This document shows positions 1-7,632 of a stretch of 11,526 nucleotides of DNA, piece by piece; the first letter of the stretch is position 1; each line of letters opens with the position of its first letter. Source of the DNA: JBGCDD01 sp045105075. GTDB taxonomy: Bacteria > Pseudomonadota > Alphaproteobacteria > Rhodobacterales > Rhodobacteraceae. Location of the stretch: assembly GCA_045105075.1 (NCBI GenBank), contig JBGCDD010000021.1, positions 1 to 11,526 of the forward strand, given 5' to 3'. A program made the translations under genes and the position numbers. The notes below the pieces were generated by a model. That model was not told the DNA's origin. It saw nothing but the letters and a program-made list of their open reading frames with translations, and ran no database searches.

Positions 1-10
1 CCCCCTCGGG

Positions 11-117
11 ATCTTGCTGTGCAAGACCCTGCCGGGCAAGGGACGCCACTCAGCACTGGGCTGGAAAAGCCCCCCTCTCATGGTTTGTAAACAAACCACT
101 GCCGGGCAGTGGTACGC
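11..117. repeat. Two tandem, related hairpin pairs with covarying stems
   Basis: Two units lie 70 bases apart, each made of two consecutive hairpins. Unit 1 has TCTTGC-tgt-GCAAGA (12-26), then an imperfect CCCTGCC-g-GGCAaGGG (27-42) followed by ACGC. Unit 2 has TGGTTTGT-aa-ACAAACCA (81-98), overlapping a perfect ACCACTGCC-g-GGCAGTGGT (95-113) followed by ACGC. The core CTGCCGGGCA is identical at 29-38 and 99-108. The flanking stem bases differ between units while pairing is mostly kept, which points to selection on structure. A third GC-rich hairpin, GGGCT-ggaaa-AGCCC (58-72), sits between them. No family is recognised. It could be a recombination or attachment site, a REP-like element, or the end of another mobile element beyond the window. 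Confidence 0.5.
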
Positions 118-207
118 ATTCGAACGGCAGGTGGCTTAAACTAGCACTCGGGGCGGCACAAAAGCGTGACAGGTCCAAGCCTTCTCGATGTCCTCCAAGG
201 CAAGATA

Positions 208-885
208 TTACTGGTCAGGACGGCCCTTTGAGCTTTTGCCTGTTTCGTGGACTGTAACTTGAGCTTTCATTGCTCTCTTTTCGTAGTGCATAGGGCTTAG
301 ATATCCGATGGTCGAGTGACGACGTGTCGGATTGTAAAGGCGTTCGCCATCGTCGAAGACATCGACGCGAGCCGGATCGCGGGTGCGATAGACGTTGCGC
401 TTCGCGCGCTCGATCTTGAGCGACGACAAGAAGCTTTCAGCAGTTGCGTTGTCCTGACGTTTCCCGATCGACTTATCGAACAGGTGGCGCCATTGTCTGC
501 CATCAGGCGTTGGAACGGTTCGGATGTGTATTGGCTATTCTGATCTGAGTGATGCATCAGTTCTTTTGGTCGACCTCGTCGCCAGATGGCCATCATCAGG
601 GCGTCCGTGACCATCTGCCCAGTCATTGCGTCTTTCATCCGTTGTCCGGCAGGCGCATGCAGAGCCCTCAGCAAGGACGTCATGCCAAACGCGGCGCGCG
701 CCATAGGTCCGATCGGATCGCACAAAGCGCGCCCTGACAGCGGCACCAATCAGTTCGGCTTGCATCGCACGGGCGCCGCCTGGTTTCGTCAGCCACGCAT
801 GGAACCCACTTCGTGAAACACCGAGCGCATCACATATCCAACTCACGGGCCAAACCGCTCGGTGCTTGGCAACAAACCCAAACAT
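208..885 (-). pseudogene. IS3-family orfB transposase remnant (DDE integrase, deleted and frameshifted)
   Basis: This is the catalytic rve/DDE subunit of an IS3 transposase. The N-terminal part starts at ATG 885-883 (MFGFVAKHR), with the family motif SRSGFHAWLT and then RTYGARRVW, ending at VLAEG (base 664). The next recognisable block, MVTDALMMAIWRRG, begins near 638 in another frame. About 85-90 residues, including the ADFTY block with the first catalytic Asp, are therefore missing. The second Asp survives in HHSDQNSQYTS. A one-base loss near 455, at the position of the usual SGNVWDN, shifts the frame again. The catalytic Glu then lies in AESFLSSLK, followed by YNPTRRHSTIGYLSP and the end. 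The last codons run through the terminal inverted repeat, and the stop (210-208) lies outside the element. Confidence 0.8.
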
Positions 886-1282
886 CACAGATGGTCCCTG
901 GAGAAGGAGGCGTTCGACCATTGTCCTCGGAGCAATGGCGCAAAATGGTCTCACCCCTTGTTGGTATATCGCGCTCCGCTTTCAGCTTTGCGACCTCACG
1001 TCTCCGGCTGCGAAGTGCCCCGCCATCTGGTTTCAGCTGACCTGTGCGGGGGACCGCATCTGGCCCGCTTGATCCAAACTCACCGACCCATAGGCGCAAA
1101 ACGGGTGCATATATGTCCAGATCTTTGGCCGCTTGCGCGACACTCACTCCGAAAGTTGTCACAAGCTGTGCCGCCTCGCGCTTTTATTCTCGCCTGTAAA
1201 CTCTTCTCGCCATTGCTGATCTCAAATCTGATAAGCACCTTATCTCGGTGCCCTCAAAACCGGCTGCAGATCAAAGGGCCCA
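220..1282 (-). mobile_element. Degenerate IS3-family insertion sequence
   Basis: The boundaries come from a terminal inverted repeat. Reading inwards, the left end shows GGCCCTTTGA at 222-231 and the right end shows the same ten bases on the minus strand at 1271-1280. The following dozen bases also match partly (CT, then GCC, then GTTT). Inside lie remnants of orfA and orfB in the usual IS3 order, transcribed right to left. The element is about 1.06 kb, shorter than intact relatives of roughly 1.25-1.3 kb, because of an internal deletion near 640-664. No target-site duplication is obvious, so the outermost bases are uncertain by a few positions. It is almost certainly immobile, since neither reading frame is intact. 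Confidence 0.7.
830..1213 (-). pseudogene. IS3-family orfA remnant (HTH protein, nonsense codon)
   Basis: This is the helix-turn-helix DNA-binding subunit of an IS3-type transposase. The natural start is an ATG at 1213-1211, reading MARRVYRRE, followed by an in-frame TAA at 1186-1184 where relatives carry Phe in a REFKREA-like stretch. After the stop the frame continues with KREAAQLVTTFGVSVAQAA, then an LRLWV helix, GPDAVPRTG and a basic RREVAKLKAERDI leucine-zipper-like segment ending near 965. Beyond that, similarity to orfA is lost although the frame stays open to 830. The stop codon leaves a nine-residue peptide, so the gene is inactive unless initiation occurs internally. Confidence 0.75.
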
Positions 1283-1685
1283 ATTTGGAACAACTGACTC
1301 GCGAGTTTGCACTTGGGTTCATGTTTGTTTTGTTACGCAATGAGTTGCTTTCCGCTCCTGAATGATTGAATGGCCAAACCGACCTTCTTCGTGATCAACA
1401 GTCGGCAGCTCACACACGACGCCCGTGTCCAAATTTCGCCCCCGGGCGGAGAGCCCAACAAGCAGACATCTATAGCAACTTGATTGGTGTTAAATCCTTT
1501 ACAACCAATGACAGTACCTCAATCAAAGCTAAGGTTTTTCGGGATGTTTAATGGCAAAAAACGAAGCCTTTGGTCTTCAAGAACATCTGCCAACCGTGGC
1601 TTTTTTCCACCAACGTGTTGGCTTTGGACAAAATTCAAAAACCTCTCCGTTTGATATCTCAGGTCCAATGGTCCGAGCTTGCGCG
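1283..1685. other. Gene-poor spacer between IS remnant and amidase gene
   Basis: No confident gene is seen here. The stretch holds a short GC3-rich open frame (1370-1483, listed separately). It also has an imperfect dyad at 1483-1509, ATTGGTgTTAAA-tcc-TTTAcaACCAAT, with two mismatches in twelve pairs. Around 1589-1622 GCCAAC pairs with GTTGGC, enclosing a GTGG/CCAC pair whose loop is rich in T on the plus strand. In the direction of the leftward amidase transcript this last structure has no U-tract after the stem, so it is not a convincing intrinsic terminator. Confidence 0.4.
1370..1483 (+). CDS. Short hypothetical open frame or gene-start remnant (37 aa)
   Basis: An ATG at 1370 opens 37 codons reading MAKPTFFVINSRQLTHDARV and onwards to TGA at 1481-1483. 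In the first 20 codons 16 end in G or C (TTC TTC GTG ATC AAC), like the real genes of this window, whereas the surrounding DNA is more AT-rich. GC3 falls towards the end. No Shine-Dalgarno sequence is apparent upstream. One reading is the 5' remnant of a longer gene truncated by rearrangement next to the insertion sequence; another is chance. No family is recognised. Confidence 0.25.
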   Translation: MAKPTFFVINSRQLTHDARVQISPPGGEPNKQTSIAT

Positions 1686-3134
1686 CTAGACCAATGGCGG
1701 TGGCGTGAAGCCAATGATTTCGGCTTCAACAGCGCGCGCGAAAGCCAGCGCGGTGTAGTCTCGGCCGTGCCCGGTGATCGCCTGATACCCCACCGGCAGC
1801 CCGGACAAGTTGTCCATCGGCCCGACAACCGATGGCAGGCCCACGACACCGGAATAACCCGACCAGAAAAGCTGCTGTATCTCAAGCTGTTGGACATCGT
1901 TAACTTCGATGCGGCGGGTAAAACGGGGCCCGATTTCGTCTTTTGGGAATGCCGCCGAGGCGCATACAGGTGCCAAAATCACATCAAATTGTTCAAAGAA
2001 GCGATCAAATTCGAGACGGGCGATGCGGCGCTGATTGTCCAGATCCAACCAGGCGCGATGGCTCAGTCCCATTCCGGAATAGCGCATGCCGCCGACACGG
2101 CGCACATCGGCGGGCAGATCGTCAAACTGCGCGATTTGCTGGGCTGCATCCTCATCCGACAGACCAAATGACAACGCCGCGCCAAGAAGTTGCAAATAAA
2201 GGCTAAAGTGCGATTCGCTGTCGATGTTGGGCAGTTGATCATACACAACGGTTGCGCCACATTTTTCCAACGTGTCTGCAAAACGCGCCAGCGACGTTTG
2301 ATAGCCTTGATCAACCGGACAGGCTGCATCGCTCAACATCACGGCAACCTTGAAATCGCCCACCTTTTTGCGCGGATCCTGCGGCAAACCGATCGCGTAC
2401 TGCGACCCTTCAAAACGGGAAGGACCGGCCAAAACACGCGTTGCCAGCATCAGATCCGCCGCCGAGCGCGCCAATGGACCGCCTACGCCAATGTCGATAT
2501 CGCCGTACCAGCCTTCGGGCAAATGGCCCTGCATCGAGACCGCATTCCATGTGGGTTTTAACCCAAAAACCCCACAATAATGTGCCGGGTTACGGATCGA
2601 AGAGCCAATGTCGCTGCCCGCTTCCAAGGCTGACATGCCGCACGCCAGAGCCGCAGCCGCCCCACCTGACGAGCCGCCAGGCGTACGCGAGATATCCCAA
2701 GGGTTTGATGTAGAGCCATAAATCGCGTTGAAACTTTGCCATTCGACAAGTTTCAGCGGCACATTGGTTTTGCCAAAAACGATGCCCCCCGCGGCGCGGT
2801 ATCGTTTGACCACATCGGAATCCGTGCTGCGGACATTTTCAGCCCATTCCGGGATGCCCCAGGTCGTCGGACTGCCCGCCAGATCGAAGCTTTCCTTAAC
2901 CGTTATCGGCACGCCGTGCAGCGGCCCCCGGCTGTGGCCGCGGGCATGTTCTGCGTCACAGGCTTGGGCCTGCACCATCGCGGCGGCGCGGTCCTGCCAG
3001 ATGACCGCGTTGATCTGCGGGTTGAGCCGATCAATCTGGTCAAAATGCAGCTGCAACAGCTCAACCGCCGAAATATCACCGGTTTTCAGCATTTGCGCCA
3101 TTTGAAGAGCAGAACGCATCAGCAATTGGGTCAT
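1686..3134 (-). CDS. Amidase-signature family hydrolase (amidase)
   Basis: This 482-residue cytoplasmic hydrolase cleaves carboxylic amide bonds to acid plus ammonia or amine. The Ser-cisSer-Lys triad of the family is readable: Lys80 in GVPITVKES, the cis-Ser Ser155 in TPGGSSGGAAAA, and the nucleophile Ser179 in GSDIGSSIRNPA. The residue before the nucleophile is Ser rather than the usual Gly, a tolerated variation. GLKPTW follows, as in classical members. The length is typical of the family. The ATG at 3134 is chosen because GGGAG (3148-3144) lies nine bases upstream; an open frame extends further to 3263 but has no such site. It lies 104 bases downstream of the MBL-fold gene on the same strand, so it may be the last gene of the transporter operon or have its own promoter. 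The amide substrate cannot be named. Confidence 0.92.
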   Translation of the reverse strand: MTQLLMRSALQMAQMLKTGDISAVELLQLHFDQIDRLNPQINAVIWQDRAAAMVQAQACDAEHARGHSRGPLHGVPITVKESFDLAGSPTTWGIPEWAENVRSTDSDVVKRYRAAGGIVFGKTNVPLKLVEWQSFNAIYGSTSNPWDISRTPGGSSGGAAAALACGMSALEAGSDIGSSIRNPAHYCGVFGLKPTWNAVSMQGHLPEGWYGDIDIGVGGPLARSAADLMLATRVLAGPSRFEGSQYAIGLPQDPRKKVGDFKVAVMLSDAACPVDQGYQTSLARFADTLEKCGATVVYDQLPNIDSESHFSLYLQLLGAALSFGLSDEDAAQQIAQFDDLPADVRRVGGMRYSGMGLSHRAWLDLDNQRRIARLEFDRFFEQFDVILAPVCASAAFPKDEIGPRFTRRIEVNDVQQLEIQQLFWSGYSGVVGLPSVVGPMDNLSGLPVGYQAITGHGRDYTALAFARAVEAEIIGFTPPPLV

Positions 3135-3238
3135 GCCAGAATACTCCCGATTGGTTAAAACGCCCCTACAGTTCACCAAATCACGCGAGCAGTGCAACTG
3201 TTGTGTATCGCCCCCGCGATCCTTGCAGAAACAGGCCG

Positions 3239-3967
3239 CTAGATATCGTGGGTCTTTTGCCACGCAGTGATGATCGCGCGCAGGCGCGCGCCGTCAAAGC
3301 TGGGGAAATGGCCGCCATGGACGGTGCGAATGTCGAGGTCCAGCAAACGTTCCATCGAGCGCACATAATCGGCGGCATCCGAATGGTAAGTGTCTTCGAT
3401 CAACGGCCCATCATAGACGATATCGCCCGAAAACAGTGTTTGCGAGGCTGCCTCAAAGAGCGCGATGCCACCCGGGGAATGGCCGGGCGTGTGGATAACC
3501 TCGAAATGGCGATCGCCCAGATCGATCACATCGCCGTCATCAAGCAGTCGCGTAGCTGGCGCAGCTTTGACCGCGTAAGTCGTTGATTGATAGGGCTTGG
3601 GCGGCAGCGCGTCAAAAATCTCATCGGTCACATAAGGATCGGCGAGCGTGTTGGTTCGGGTCGGGTTGGCCATCAGGTCAGCCTCGACGCGGTGGACGCC
3701 ACGGTACGCCAAGTCGTGATGGCAGCCGGTGTGATCAAAATGCGTGTGGCTGGACGCGGCCGTCAGCGCGCGTTCCGTGACCAGCGGCACCCAGTCCGAA
3801 AGGCTGACCACGCCCATGCCGCTGTCGACCAGCATATCCCGATCACGCCCGCGCACATGCCAGATGTTGCATCGGTAGAACGTCTGGATAAAGGGTTCGT
3901 CAATAAAGGTTATCCCATCCCCAATGGGGCGGGTGCGGTACCAGTCCTGCGGCGCGATGCGATTCAT
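3239..3967 (-). CDS. Metallo-beta-lactamase-fold hydrolase
   Basis: This is a 242-residue MBL-superfamily protein, most likely a cytoplasmic binuclear-zinc hydrolase, since no signal peptide is visible. The metal ligands are in order: the HxHxDH motif HTHFDH (His74, His76, Asp78, His79), His163 in HTPGHSPGG, Asp182 in FSGDIVYDG, and probably His220 in VHGGHF. The fold includes thiolesterases (glyoxalase II type), lactonases and others, so the reaction is not fixed by the motifs. Its ATG overlaps the stop of the upstream ABC ATPase gene as ATGA, a sign of translational coupling to the importer. It therefore probably acts on the imported compound or a derivative. Gene length and motifs look intact. 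Confidence 0.88.
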   Translation of the reverse strand: MNRIAPQDWYRTRPIGDGITFIDEPFIQTFYRCNIWHVRGRDRDMLVDSGMGVVSLSDWVPLVTERALTAASSHTHFDHTGCHHDLAYRGVHRVEADLMANPTRTNTLADPYVTDEIFDALPPKPYQSTTYAVKAAPATRLLDDGDVIDLGDRHFEVIHTPGHSPGGIALFEAASQTLFSGDIVYDGPLIEDTYHSDAADYVRSMERLLDLDIRTVHGGHFPSFDGARLRAIITAWQKTHDI

Positions 3968-4980
3968 GTGGGAAACACCTTTATGTGGTCGGGATCAACG
4001 GCAAGAGAGATTGTGTCGCCTCGTGCCGGCGCATTGGCGGGCGCCATGTTGGCAGTCAGATCGCCGGCTGGCGTGTTTAGCCGCACGCGACAATAGCTGC
4101 CAAAGAAAGCCACATCGCGCACTGTGGCGGTGCCAAGTGGAACAGCGCCCGGCGCACACAGATGTTCAGGACGGACCGCCAAAAGAACGGCGCCGGTTTG
4201 GCTGTGCGGCACTGTGCCCAGCGGCGTTGTGATTGCCGTGCCGTCGCCCTGCCCCTTGATCATATTGATATCACCCATGAAACTGGCAGCAAACGCGGTG
4301 GCAGGATCACCATAGATACGCTCTGGCGCGCCGGCGTCTTCGATCTGGCCTGCGTTCATGACAACGATGGTGTCGGCGATGGCCATTGCCTCTTCCTGGT
4401 CGTGGGTGACGTGAATGAAGGTGGTGCCGATGCGTTGCTGGATCTGTTTCAGCTCGTCCTGCATCGCACGGCGCAATTTCAGATCAAGCGCACCAAGTGG
4501 CTCATCGAGCAACAACGCCTCGGGTTCGACAACCAGCGCGCGCGCCAGGGCCACCCGTTGACGTTGCCCGCCCGACAGTTCGTGGGGCCGTTTGCCGCCA
4601 GCTTCGGGCAGACCAACCAACGCCAGCATTTCGGCCGCGCGTTTGCGCCGCGTGGTCTGTTTGACACCGCGCATGCGCAAGCCAAAGCCAACATTGTCCG
4701 CCAGCGTCATATGCGGAAAAAGTGCGTAATCTTGGAACATGGTGGTCGTGGCGCGTTTGGCCGGGGGCACGTTTGTCACATCCGTACCACCCAAACGCAC
4801 GCGGCCTTGGGTCGGCGTCAGAAACCCGCCCAGCACCGACAAAAGCGTGGACTTGCCACAACCGGATGGCCCCAAAAGCACAGCATAGTCACCTGCACCG
4901 ACGCTCAGCGACACATCGCGCAGAGCCTCAAACCCATCAAAGCGCATGGTCACGTTTTCAACCGCGATCGAAGAGGTCAT
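3964..4980 (-). CDS. ABC importer ATPase, PotA-like (polyamine/opine-type)
   Basis: This 338-residue ATPase drives the importer encoded by the three genes upstream, at the cytoplasmic face of the membrane. It has Walker A GPSGCGKST (37-45), a Q-loop at Gln83 in MFQDYALFPH, the signature LSGGQRQR (135-142), Walker B LLLDEP with Glu160, a D-loop GALD and the switch His193 in HVTHDQEEAM. The C-terminal part (about 240-335) looks like a TOBE regulatory domain. The Q-loop wording and the TOBE tail place it in the PotA/FbpC/MalK-type group; the neighbouring permeases favour the PotA side. Its ATG overlaps the permease stop as ATGA, and its own stop overlaps the next gene the same way. Confidence 0.95.
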   Translation of the reverse strand: MTSSIAVENVTMRFDGFEALRDVSLSVGAGDYAVLLGPSGCGKSTLLSVLGGFLTPTQGRVRLGGTDVTNVPPAKRATTTMFQDYALFPHMTLADNVGFGLRMRGVKQTTRRKRAAEMLALVGLPEAGGKRPHELSGGQRQRVALARALVVEPEALLLDEPLGALDLKLRRAMQDELKQIQQRIGTTFIHVTHDQEEAMAIADTIVVMNAGQIEDAGAPERIYGDPATAFAASFMGDINMIKGQGDGTAITTPLGTVPHSQTGAVLLAVRPEHLCAPGAVPLGTATVRDVAFFGSYCRVRLNTPAGDLTANMAPANAPARGDTISLAVDPDHIKVFPT

Positions 4981-5744
4981 CGCCGCCTCCGCAAGACTGT
5001 GAATTCCAAAAGCACCACCAAAGCGATTGAGAACAAGAACACCACCGATCCGATGGCGTTGGTCTTGGGGTTCAGACCAGAACGCAACATGTTCCAGATT
5101 TCCACCGGCAAGGTCACGTCGAAACGGGCCAGCAAAAACGCGATGATGAATTCATCCCATGAGAACGTCAGCGACAGAAAGAAGGCGGCAAAGATCGCAG
5201 GGGCAAGCATGGGGGCTGTGATCAAAACAAGGACATGTGCGGTGCCTGCGCCCAGATCACGTGCCGCACGTTCCGCCGCCTGTTGTTGGGCGCCCATCGA
5301 CGCATAAATGACCGCAAAACACAAAGGCAGGTTGATCACCACATGTCCAATCCCAACGGTCAGCAGTGAGCGCGCGACACCCAACTGGTTGAACATCATC
5401 AACAAACCCAAGCCGATCACCAAATAGCTGACCATCAAAGGGGCTGTGATCAGCCCGCGCAGCCAGACCGAGCCGGGCAGCACATAACGCGCTAGGGCAA
5501 ATGCGGCGAGAAAGCCGAGGACCACAGCCACCACAGACGACCCAAATGCCACGATCAGCGAATTGCCCAGAGCGGCCATCAGGCGATCATCGGCGAAAAT
5601 CTCACCGTACCATTTCAGGGTAAACCCTTTGAAGGGCGGCACCGGCAAGCGACCGTCTTGAAAACTGAACGTGACAAGCACGATGACCGGCAAAAAGATG
5701 AACCCGTAGGCCGCCGCAAGATAGATCCAGGAGAGCGCGCGCAT
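4977..5744 (-). CDS. ABC importer permease, PotC-like
   Basis: This 255-residue inner-membrane permease forms a heterodimer with the PotB-like partner. It has about six hydrophobic segments: residues 7-27, 62-85, around 98-118, 130-148, 172-195 and the C-terminus. The first is followed by a periplasmic stretch with VTFSF and the KWYGEIF block typical of PotC-type subunits. The cytoplasmic EAA loop that contacts the ATPase is at about 157-184 (AERAARDLGAG). Two start codons compete: GTG at 5747 and ATG at 5744. ATG is chosen because GGAG lies eight bases upstream of it, giving a TGATG overlap with the preceding stop. The GTG start would add one residue. Confidence 0.93.
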   Translation of the reverse strand: MRALSWIYLAAAYGFIFLPVIVLVTFSFQDGRLPVPPFKGFTLKWYGEIFADDRLMAALGNSLIVAFGSSVVAVVLGFLAAFALARYVLPGSVWLRGLITAPLMVSYLVIGLGLLMMFNQLGVARSLLTVGIGHVVINLPLCFAVIYASMGAQQQAAERAARDLGAGTAHVLVLITAPMLAPAIFAAFFLSLTFSWDEFIIAFLLARFDVTLPVEIWNMLRSGLNPKTNAIGSVVFLFSIALVVLLEFTVLRRRR

Positions 5745-6586
5745 CACGTGCGCTCCAACCGCAGCCAGCGGGCGCAGGCGATGTAGGCCAGCGTGACTAC
5801 GGCCATCAGGATCAGCGCGATGGCCGAGGCAATGGGAAACTCAGCGCGCCGCCCGATTTGCAGCATGATGGTCTGAGGCAAGGTCAGCTCGTTGTTGCCG
5901 CCCAGAATTTGCGGGGTGATGTAGTCACCGATGCACAAAACGAAGGTCAGAAAAGCACCTACCATGATGCCAGGCAAGGTCAGCGGCAGGATCACATGGC
6001 GAAAGGTCTGAAATCCGTTGGCACCAAGGTCTGCGGCGGCGCGCCGGTAGCTGGGCGGCAATTGCACCAGATTGGCGTAAATTGTCAGCGTCAGCAGCAT
6101 AGTGAAGAAATGCACAAACCCGATCACCGTGGCGGTGCGGCTTGAGGCCAGCTCAAGCGGCTCACCGATCAACCCGATCCCCAGCAGGGCTTGGTTGATG
6201 ACCCCGCCCTTGCCCAGAACCAAAAGCCACGAATAAGAGCGCACCACATATGAGGTCCAGAATGGCAGCACCGCCATGATCAATGCCAGCCGGCGCCAGC
6301 GCTCGGGCACCCGTTCGGCGATGATCCAAGCCAGCGGATAGGCCAGCAGGATCGAGATGATCGTGACCGTCGCCGTGATTTCAAGCGAGTTGACCAACGC
6401 CTTGAGGAAATAGGATTTCTCCAGGAAATTGGCGTAGTTGCCCAGATCCCAGCTTTGCACGATCTTGCCCTTTTCGCGGCTCCACAGGCTGACGGCCACC
6501 ATCAGCGCCATGGGCAGCGTGAAGAACAAAACGATCCATGAAACAGCCGGGGCCAGCAAGCCCCAGCCGGTGCGGGTGTCGTGCAT
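5744..6586 (-). CDS. ABC importer permease, PotB-like
   Basis: This 280-residue inner-membrane permease starts with a membrane segment (about 10-32), followed by a periplasmic region ending in NYANFLE, a hallmark of PotB-type subunits. Further hydrophobic segments are at about 70-90, 100-123, 152-172, 205-225 and 253-271. The EAA loop that docks the ATPase is at 183-205 (AAADLGANGFQTF then ILPLTLPGI). The start ATG at 6586 overlaps the last base of the binding-protein stop (TAATG), and its own stop overlaps the next gene, so the subunits are made in a coupled fashion. Confidence 0.94.
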   Translation of the reverse strand: MHDTRTGWGLLAPAVSWIVLFFTLPMALMVAVSLWSREKGKIVQSWDLGNYANFLEKSYFLKALVNSLEITATVTIISILLAYPLAWIIAERVPERWRRLALIMAVLPFWTSYVVRSYSWLLVLGKGGVINQALLGIGLIGEPLELASSRTATVIGFVHFFTMLLTLTIYANLVQLPPSYRRAAADLGANGFQTFRHVILPLTLPGIMVGAFLTFVLCIGDYITPQILGGNNELTLPQTIMLQIGRRAEFPIASAIALILMAVVTLAYIACARWLRLERT

Positions 6587-7632
6587 TAATGCTGGAGCAT
6601 TTCTGCCCAGGCGTCTTGCATGGCGATGTCCAGATCCTCGTCAGGAGCCGGATAAAGCTGTGTGTTGGCCAGATATCCGGCCTGCTCATCCCAGCGCAGC
6701 GCGGATTTTTGCGCGTCCGTCAGTTCGTCGCCTGCTTTTGCGTTCGCCGGCATCGCCCAATAGCACGAAGATGTGGCCAATCTGGCCTGGCCTTTTGGCG
6801 ACAGGATGTACTGCACAAATTTCAGCGCCAGATCCGGTTTGCTGGAGTCTTTGAACACACCAATGGATTGCGACCAGCGCACCGCACCGGCATCCGGGAT
6901 CACCCAGTCAAGTTCGGGCTGATCTGCTGACAAAACCGCCGTCAACCATTCGCCGCCGCCCATCACGATATCGGCTTCGCCGGTGGCAAGCGCGGTCTGT
7001 GCTGCAACAACGCCAAAGACACCAGTGGCGTTGTCCTTCAGCTTGAACAGGTCTTCCTGCATCGCCTCGACGTCGGCTTGGGTCATGTCGGCCGTTGTGC
7101 CGCCTTTGGCCATCTGCACCATGCCCATCACCGGCAGGTAATAGTCATAAACGGCAATCCGTCCGGCATATTTATCCGAAAAGATAATCGAGGCGTCTTT
7201 CATATCCTCGGGGTCAACTTTTGTCTTGTTATAAGCGATTGTGTTGTAACCGAATTTCTCTGTCACCGCATAAATCTTGCCATCGCGGCTGTTGAGATCA
7301 TCCATGCGTACTTCGGGAAAGATATCGCCCATCGGCAGCGCGTCGGCAGGCATTTCGGCCAACAGATCAAGGTCGACCACGCGCGGCACGTCGATCCCGT
7401 CGACGACAAACACATCCCAATCACCCGGGCGTGACTGTTCCAGCAAGGCCAGTGCCGCACCGGTTCCCTCGTATTCACGTACGTTCACCTTGGCGTTGTT
7501 GGCGGTCTCAAACGGTTCAAGCAGGGCCGGGTCAGCGTGATCGCACCAGATCAGGGCGTTCAGCTCTTCGGTGGCGTGCAGGGACGTTGCAAACGCGAGC
7601 GTCGATGCAGACGTCAAAAGGGCGCGGATCAT
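6586..7632 (-). CDS. Periplasmic solute-binding protein, PotD-like
   Basis: This 348-residue substrate-capture subunit of the importer is probably exported by Sec. The first 20 residues form a signal peptide (MIRALL, a hydrophobic core, then SLHA before TEELN). There is no lipobox, so it should be a soluble periplasmic protein. The mature part has the features of spermidine/putrescine-type binding proteins: LNALIWCDHADP at the start, GDWDVFVVDG, KFGYNTIAYN and the later LKFVQYILSPKGQA. The ligand could be a polyamine, amino-acid derivative or opine. The ATG at 7632 is chosen because GGAG (7644-7641) lies eight bases upstream and a signal peptide follows at once; an open frame runs to 7692 without these. 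It is the first gene of the leftward operon. Confidence 0.93.
   Translation of the reverse strand: MIRALLTSASTLAFATSLHATEELNALIWCDHADPALLEPFETANNAKVNVREYEGTGAALALLEQSRPGDWDVFVVDGIDVPRVVDLDLLAEMPADALPMGDIFPEVRMDDLNSRDGKIYAVTEKFGYNTIAYNKTKVDPEDMKDASIIFSDKYAGRIAVYDYYLPVMGMVQMAKGGTTADMTQADVEAMQEDLFKLKDNATGVFGVVAAQTALATGEADIVMGGGEWLTAVLSADQPELDWVIPDAGAVRWSQSIGVFKDSSKPDLALKFVQYILSPKGQARLATSSCYWAMPANAKAGDELTDAQKSALRWDEQAGYLANTQLYPAPDEDLDIAMQDAWAEMLQH

Noticed and set aside
11..117. Integron attC-type recombination site
   Set aside because: The hairpins lack the GTTRRRY and RYYYAAC core boxes, and no integrase gene is in view.
111..145. tRNA-like T-loop sequence ATTCGAAC
   Set aside because: No anticodon arm, acceptor stem or correctly spaced D-arm could be built around it.
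168..176. GACAGGTCC matching the reverse complement GGACCTGTC near 11454, as possible ends of one large element
   Set aside because: A match of 9-10 bases between two points in an 11.5 kb window is expected many times by chance, and the flanks do not extend it.
1551..2171. 206-codon open frame on the plus strand opposite the amidase C-terminus
   Set aside because: Most of it is antisense to the amidase gene and it has no family similarity I can see.
3207..3220. ATCGC-cccc-GCGAT hairpin between the MBL-fold and amidase genes as a terminator
   Set aside because: The stem is only five pairs and no U-tract follows on the minus strand.
4162..5307. 381-codon open frame on the plus strand opposite the ABC ATPase and permease genes
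   Set aside because: It is antisense to two clear genes with full motif sets; its product shows no recognisable family and is rich in His, Arg and Gln, as expected of a mirrored high-GC frame.
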